Of a stretch of 64,000 bases of DNA, positions 59,597 to 64,000 are shown piece after piece. The notes below the pieces were generated by a model that saw nothing but the letters and a program-made list of their open reading frames with translations, was not told the DNA's origin and searched no databases. Source of the stretch: CAZEDU01 sp964511185 (GTDB lineage: Bacteria; Myxococcota; Myxococcia; Myxococcales; Myxococcaceae); contig CAZEDU010000006.1 in assembly GCA_964511185.1 (NCBI GenBank), positions 1 through 64,000 of the forward strand, given 5' to 3'. The position numbers and the translations under genes were made by a program. Every line of letters starts with the position of its first letter. Positions within the stretch are counted from its first letter, which is position 1.

Positions 59597-60811
59597 ATGG
59601 TTCTCGTTCCCTTGCGTTCTCCTTCACGCGCGGCGCGGCTGATGGTGCCGCGACCGCTCGACCTGAGGCTGCGCACCGACTTCGACTGGTCGAAGAAATA
59701 CCGCGCACACGGCGCGCCGATTCAGTTCGGCTGGGAAGCCGAGAGCGTGTCGCAGTCGGTGCTCCACTACTACCGGCCGCGCGGCTTCACCGACGAAGCG
59801 TGGCTCAAGCTGCCGTTGGCGCACCGGCTCGCCCAGGTGCCCAAGCTGAACGGCGCGCCGAACTGGCGCGCGCTGCAACGCATGGCGCACGCGCCCGAAC
59901 ACCTCGACATGAAGCTATCGGCCGACATGGGCGGCTGGGAGCTGCGTCCTTCGCGGCCGGCGGAGACGCCGCTCGAGCTGTTCGAGCAGACGGCCTGGAT
60001 GCGCGTCCGCGTCGACCGCAACACGTCGTTTCACTACCACATCTCGTTCGTGCGGCCGCCCCAACAACGGGCGCTGCACGAGCGGCTCATCGCCGGCCTC
60101 GCCGCGGCCAACGAGTATGCGGCGGCGAAGATGTTCGAAGGCGAGTCGGTGGCGACCGCCTTCACCACGCCGCCCCACCCGCTCGACAACCGCGAAGTGC
60201 CGCCCTACTCCGAGCGGGGGTACGACGCGTCGCGCGCGGTGCTCGCCGGGGACGCGAAGCGGCAGAAGAAGCTGTCCACCGTCAGTCTGCGCGCGGGGCA
60301 GTACGGCAAGCCCAAGGACAACCGAATCGCGTTCGAGGTGCGCGCGGCGAACCAGGACGTCGACCGGGCGCAGCTCTTGGTGGCGCGCTTGACGACGTTG
60401 CTCTCGTCGGGCGGCAAGGCCCCCTTCAAGCTGGGCACCGCAGGACGGCCGTACGCGCTCGGCGACGTGGTGGGCGTGGAGCGAATCGGCGACGCATCGG
60501 TTCAGCGGCTGCGCAGCCTGGTCGCCGTGCGGCTCGAAGGCCAGCGGCAGGCGCGCTGGCTGCGGGCGAGCGCCGACGAGGGGGCCCGCGAACTCTTCGA
60601 CAGCCTGTCGATGCCGCTGGTGCGTTGGGAGGAGCGCTCCCACTTCCCCGCTTCGGCGGTGCGGGAGATTCGGCGCGCGCGCGGAGCGTTCATCGACGAG
60701 CTGGCGCGCCATCTGACGGTCAGCGATGTGCGCAGCGCGCGCTTTCGGCACGACGCGGCGCTGGCGCTGCGGCGGTTCCTGCGCACCACCCGCTTGGCCG
60801 AGTACCTGTGA
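59597..60811 (+). CDS. Protein of unknown family, remotely amidoligase-like
   Basis: 404 residues, no signal or membrane segment. The first half has PIQFGWEAES (about 38-47), then GGWELRPSRPAETPLELFEQ and, within about 40 residues, RNTSFHYHISF. FG-x-E-x-E near the start, a later W-E-x-x-P block and an H-x-H are reminiscent of the amidoligase (COOH-NH2 ligase-like) family, but the match is weak. The C-terminal half (about 230-404) is helical and basic. It follows the imelysin-haem operon by 9 bases, so it is probably the third gene of that transcript. Confidence 0.6.
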   Translation: MVLVPLRSPSRAARLMVPRPLDLRLRTDFDWSKKYRAHGAPIQFGWEAESVSQSVLHYYRPRGFTDEAWLKLPLAHRLAQVPKLNGAPNWRALQRMAHAPEHLDMKLSADMGGWELRPSRPAETPLELFEQTAWMRVRVDRNTSFHYHISFVRPPQQRALHERLIAGLAAANEYAAAKMFEGESVATAFTTPPHPLDNREVPPYSERGYDASRAVLAGDAKRQKKLSTVSLRAGQYGKPKDNRIAFEVRAANQDVDRAQLLVARLTTLLSSGGKAPFKLGTAGRPYALGDVVGVERIGDASVQRLRSLVAVRLEGQRQARWLRASADEGARELFDSLSMPLVRWEERSHFPASAVREIRRARGAFIDELARHLTVSDVRSARFRHDAALALRRFLRTTRLAEYL

Positions 60812-60854
60812 GCGTGGTCAGGCACAGCGGCGGGTGCTGAAAACCGTCGCCGTT

Positions 60855-60980
<126 letters not shown>

Positions 60981-61020
60981 CTGAACCGCCCAATACACGA
61001 AACGAATCGTCTGACACCTT

Positions 61021-61048
61021 TTGGGGCTCGGGCCAGGCGCGCTACACT
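61021..61048 (+). promoter_or_regulatory. Promoter-like element of the two-gene operon, probably leaderless
   Basis: TTGGGG (61021-61026), 16-base spacer, TACACT (61043-61048), then 8 bases to the ATG at 61057. No Shine-Dalgarno. The hexanucleotide array ends about 40 bases upstream of the -35. Confidence 0.4.
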
Positions 61049-61056
61049 CCGTCCCC

Positions 61057-61938
61057 ATGTCTGGGCTCGTCGTGGCCGTGCTCCTGGCCGCAGCACCCGC
61101 CGGGCAGGTCAAGCTCGCGTCTCCCGGGCTGAACGGCTTCAAGGTCTCGGCCGAGATGACGCAGTTCTGCGGCGAGCAGTTCGCCCAGGAGCTCAGCCTG
61201 CAGGGGGTGCGGGTGGTCACCTCGAGCGAGATCGCCGCGCTCATCGGCTTCGAGCGGCAAAAGCAGCTGCTCGGCTGCGCCGACGAGTCCACCAACTGCA
61301 TGGTGGAGTTGGCGAACGCGCTCGGCGTCGACGGCATCATCACCGGGAGCATCGGCAAGTTCGGCAAGTCCATTCAGCTCAACCTCAAAATCCTCGCCTC
61401 GGGGGATGGCCGGCCGGTCTTCGTGCACTCGGGCCGCGTGCAGGGCGAAGAGGCCGTGCTCGACGAGCTGTCGAGGGCCGCCAAGCTCGCGGCGCCCGAG
61501 CTGAAAAAGGCCTTCCAGCGCACAGCGCCCGCCCCGCCGAAGGAGGAGGCGCCGAACGTCGCCGTCGCCGCGCCGGCGCCGTCGGTGAGCGCCGCGCCCC
61601 CTCGGCCGTATCGCCGCTGGGCGTGGATTCCGGGCGTCGCCGGTGGGCTGCTCGCCGCCGGCGGAGGGTACTTTCTGCTTCAAGCCAAGGCGCACTCCGA
61701 CGCGTTGACCGGCGGCGACGGGCCGGGGGGACGGCCGAGCTCCCTGACGTTGGATGGGCCGCAGGCCGAGGCCTACGCCGCCGATGGCGCGCGGCAACAG
61801 ACGATTGGTTTGGCGCTGGCCGGCGCGGGCGCGGTGGCGGCGGGGGTGGCGGTCGGGCTCTTTCTCTGGCCGGCGCAGGGCGGCTCGGTCGCGGTGGCGG
61901 CGTCGCCCGGCGGCGTCTCGGTCGTGGGGGCGTTCTAA
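61057..61938 (+). CDS. Exported protein with C-terminal hydrophobic segments, unknown
   Basis: 293 residues. A signal peptide (MSGLVVAVLLAAAPAG) is followed by a FlgO/CsgG-like alpha-beta domain (about 17-150): GVRVVTSSEIAALIGFERQK, then a Cys pair around residues 88-94, and LGVDGIITGSIGKFGKSIQL. A Pro/Ala linker leads to two hydrophobic C-terminal segments (about 191-209 and 250-270). This layout, a lipoprotein-like assembly domain plus membrane tail, is common in myxobacterial proteins of unknown role. It overlaps the next gene by one base (TAATG), so the two are translationally linked. Confidence 0.65.
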   Translation: MSGLVVAVLLAAAPAGQVKLASPGLNGFKVSAEMTQFCGEQFAQELSLQGVRVVTSSEIAALIGFERQKQLLGCADESTNCMVELANALGVDGIITGSIGKFGKSIQLNLKILASGDGRPVFVHSGRVQGEEAVLDELSRAAKLAAPELKKAFQRTAPAPPKEEAPNVAVAAPAPSVSAAPPRPYRRWAWIPGVAGGLLAAGGGYFLLQAKAHSDALTGGDGPGGRPSSLTLDGPQAEAYAADGARQQTIGLALAGAGAVAAGVAVGLFLWPAQGGSVAVAASPGGVSVVGAF

Positions 61939-62981
61939 TGGCGGTTCCGGCGCGACGCTGGGTGGTGACGTGTTGGGGCCTCTCGATGGCGGCGCTCGCC
62001 GGTGCCCTCTCGTGCAACTTCACCAAGGACCTCGAGACCTACTGCGCCGAGAGCGGCCGCTGCGCCACCGAAGGCGCCGACCCCAGCGACGCCGGCCCAG
62101 ACGGGTGCACGCCGATCGCCTGGTACCGGGACCTCGACACAGACTCTTACGGAGACCCCGCCTCGACGCCCATCCTGCGCTGCACCAAGCCCGCTGGGTA
62201 CGTCGCCAACGACCTGGACTGTCTGGACACCGCCACCAACGTCAACCCCGAAGCGGCCGAGTCGTGCGCCAACTCCATCGACGACAACTGCAACGAGCAG
62301 GCGAACGAAGGTTGCGGCCCGTGCGTCGCCGAGAACGACGCCTGCGGGCCGGGGCTGGACTGCTGCGGTGGCCTGGTCTGCGCCAGCGGCAGTTGTGCGC
62401 GGCCTCCCTGCAGCGGGCCCAACGCCTCGTGCGCCGTCGCCAGCTGCTGCAAAGGCTTGGTCTGCAACGCTGGCCAAATCTGTCAGTCCCCGCCGTGCGC
62501 CAGCAGCGGTCAGTCCTGCGCGAGCATCGCGTGCTGCATGGACATGGGGCTCTCCTGCGACGCGAACAGCATCTGCTCGACCTCCACCAGCTGCTCCGGA
62601 GAGGGCGGCTCCTGCGCGAGCAGCAACTGCTGCGCCGGCTTGGTGTGCGACCCCAACTTCGTCTGCGTGCCGCCCGCGGCCTGCTCGCCGCAGGGGCAGT
62701 CCTGCGCGGCGGCGACGTGCTGCGCCGGGCTGTTCTGCAACCCCAACTTCCTCTGTGAGGTGCCCTGCAGCACCTTGGGCCAGTCTTGCGCGACGGCCTC
62801 CTGTTGCAGCGGGTTGTCTTGCGTGGGCTCTTTCTGCCAGCAGAGCTGCGTCGGAGACGGCGGCTCGTGCGTGGCCGCCGACGGCGGCCTGGCGCCCATC
62901 TGCTGCGGCGGTTTGCTCTGCAGCGGCGGCAGCTGCGGCCCTCCGATTTGTACGGACGGTGGCGGCGCCTGCTCGGGTTGA
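61938..62981 (+). CDS. Lipoprotein with MopE-like metal-binding motif and seven tandem knottin-like modules
   Basis: 347 residues. The lipobox is ALSC near residue 26. A MopE-type motif follows (WYRDLDTDSYGD, GYVANDLDCLDTATNVNPEA, SIDDNCNEQANEGC), known in copper- or metal-binding proteins. From about residue 132 come seven Cys modules of the form C-x6-C-x4-CC-x4-C-x4/5-C (variants x5 and x10 in the second gap), and a truncated eighth (CTDGGGAC) at the end. Six Cys in the order C-C-CC-C-C is the inhibitor-cystine-knot pattern. It is encoded in one operon with the preceding exported protein. The number of modules and the disulfide connectivity have not been checked. Confidence 0.85.
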   Translation: MAVPARRWVVTCWGLSMAALAGALSCNFTKDLETYCAESGRCATEGADPSDAGPDGCTPIAWYRDLDTDSYGDPASTPILRCTKPAGYVANDLDCLDTATNVNPEAAESCANSIDDNCNEQANEGCGPCVAENDACGPGLDCCGGLVCASGSCARPPCSGPNASCAVASCCKGLVCNAGQICQSPPCASSGQSCASIACCMDMGLSCDANSICSTSTSCSGEGGSCASSNCCAGLVCDPNFVCVPPAACSPQGQSCAAATCCAGLFCNPNFLCEVPCSTLGQSCATASCCSGLSCVGSFCQQSCVGDGGSCVAADGGLAPICCGGLLCSGGSCGPPICTDGGGACSG

Positions 62982-63061
62982 GCGCGGTCGCTCGGCGATG
63001 AGTCGCTGGGCCTGGTAGTTCTTTGCGCTGGCCACACCGAGTGGGGTACGAGCGCGGGCCG

Positions 63062-64000
63062 ATGACACAGCCCGCGTTGAGAACGGTTGAACCCGCGGAG
63101 GCCTCGACGCCCGCGCTCCCCGAGCCCGAACGCTGGAGCTTCGGGCGGCGCGTGCTGCTTCGGTTCGGCATCTCGTACTTGGCGCTCTTCGCGCTGCCGT
63201 TCCCAGCCGACTGGTCGTGGCTGCCCATGTCCTTCTGGGAGGCGTACGGGAAGGCGTGGCTGCCGCTGGTTCAGGCGACCCACCGCTTCGTTCTGCGGCG
63301 GACCGGGGAGATCACCGTGTTGCCGGCGGGCAGCGGCGACACGACGTTCAACTACGTGCAGCTGGTGACGTTCGTGCTCTTGGCGGCGGCGAGCACCGCG
63401 CTCTGGTCGGTCATCGACAGGCGGCCGACCCGGCCCGCGCGGCTCGTGGGCTGGGCGCGCATCTACGCGCGCTACTACTTGGCCGTGACGATGTGCACGT
63501 ACGGCTTCATGAAGGTCTTCTACCTGCAGTTCAGCCCACCGAACGAAGCCCGCCTGATGCAGACGTTCGGCGAGTCATCGCCGATGGGGTTGCTGTGGAC
63601 CTTCATGGGGTACTCGGCGAGCTACACGATTTTCACTGGCGCCGCCGAGCTCCTGGCGGGCCTGCTGCTCTTCTTTCGCCGCACCACGCTGCTCGGCGCG
63701 CTCGTCACCTGCGCGGTGATGGCGAACGTGGTGATGCTGAACTTCTCATACGACGTGCCGGCGAAGATTTTCTCGAGCCACTTGCTCGCCATCGCTGTCG
63801 TGCTCGCCGCGCCCGACGTGCGCAGGCTCGCGCGCTTCTTCGTGCTGCAGCAGCCGGTGTTCCCCCGAGTCGAGCAACGTCCCTATTCCGCAAGCGGGGC
63901 CCTGCGCGCCGGGTACGCGGTCAAGGCGCTGTACATCGGCGCGGTGCTGATCGGCGGCGTGTGGAGCAACGTGAGGGACATGAAACAGTACGGCGCCTGG
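63062..64000 (+). CDS. DoxX-like membrane protein, 3' end cut by the window edge
   Basis: 313 codons are visible. After a Pro/Glu-rich start (about 1-25), six or so membrane segments are seen: VLLRFGISYLALFALPFPAD, FNYVQLVTFVLLAAASTALW, GWARIYARYYLAVTMCTYGF, then ASYTIFTGAAELLAGLLLFF and TLLGALVTCAVMANVVMLNF. The block FMKVFYLQFSPPNEARLMQT and GAAELLAGLLLFFRRT resembles DoxX-family proteins, which are linked to redox or thiosulfate metabolism in some bacteria. The N-terminal half, with TGEITVLPAGSGDTT, is an unrecognised large loop. It continues beyond 64000. Confidence 0.7.
   Translation, partial: MTQPALRTVEPAEASTPALPEPERWSFGRRVLLRFGISYLALFALPFPADWSWLPMSFWEAYGKAWLPLVQATHRFVLRRTGEITVLPAGSGDTTFNYVQLVTFVLLAAASTALWSVIDRRPTRPARLVGWARIYARYYLAVTMCTYGFMKVFYLQFSPPNEARLMQTFGESSPMGLLWTFMGYSASYTIFTGAAELLAGLLLFFRRTTLLGALVTCAVMANVVMLNFSYDVPAKIFSSHLLAIAVVLAAPDVRRLARFFVLQQPVFPRVEQRPYSASGALRAGYAVKALYIGAVLIGGVWSNVRDMKQYGAW

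Overview
The window is about 64 kb of GC-rich bacterial DNA from a draft assembly; one run of ten N bases (13818-13827) marks a scaffold gap. Gene content points to a myxobacterium (Myxococcota): a C-terminal sorting tail of the MXYO-CTERM type, two paired DUF1592/DUF1552 operons, an FHA-Fis regulator, a MopE-like metal-binding lipoprotein, very many lipoproteins, and a BY-kinase exopolysaccharide locus. This placement is inferred from gene content, not from a marker gene. No rRNA, tRNA, CRISPR array or insertion sequence was seen.

Layout. 1-12075 (minus strand) is one tightly coupled surface-polysaccharide operon: a Wzc-type BY-kinase, a Wzx-type flippase, two FkbM-type methyltransferases and six GT4 glycosyltransferases, the last running off the left edge. 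Two perfect 16-bp palindromes lie upstream of it. 12226-13601 is an AbiEi/AbiEii pair with two palindromes over its likely promoter. 13701-16637 (plus) holds a GT2-methyltransferase fusion broken by the assembly gap and a GT-C-like membrane protein. 16665-18125 is an FHA protein with a degenerate sigma-54 activator domain, divergent from a respiratory cluster: Rieske protein, cytochrome b with two fused c-type haems, and a small cytochrome c. Next come a TfoX-N protein, a DrrAB-like ABC exporter, CrcB, Mfd, a HEAT-repeat protein and an MXYO-CTERM-type protein.

31269-33757 (minus) is an overlapping M20 deacylase/HutF pair. 33891-36901 and 42985-46142 are two paralogous DUF1592-DUF1552 operons, each a haem-motif lipoprotein followed by an exported DUF1552 protein. 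Between them lie a SemiSWEET-like transporter, a cysteine-rich metallothionein-like protein, LigD, a frameshifted ParE-type toxin with its antitoxin, an unknown lipoprotein and a DUF420 protein. Lhr helicase, a NAGPA-type protein, an AHSA1-ArsR pair and an AlkD-type repair protein follow. 54005-59587 is a lipoprotein region with three genes leftward and an imelysin/haem-lipoprotein operon rightward, with a strong Fur-box match between them. The right end has an unrecognised gene with remote amidoligase-like features, a 21-unit hexanucleotide array, and a two-gene operon ending in a lipoprotein with a MopE-like motif and seven tandem knottin-like cysteine modules. A truncated DoxX-like gene closes the window.

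Two genome-level patterns recur. A GGGGACAGTCCCC repeat family occupies five intergenic regions. Neighbouring genes are commonly coupled by ATGA/GTGA/TTGA overlaps, while several operon-leading genes carry a -10-like hexamer 8-10 bases before the start codon and no Shine-Dalgarno, which suggests leaderless transcripts.
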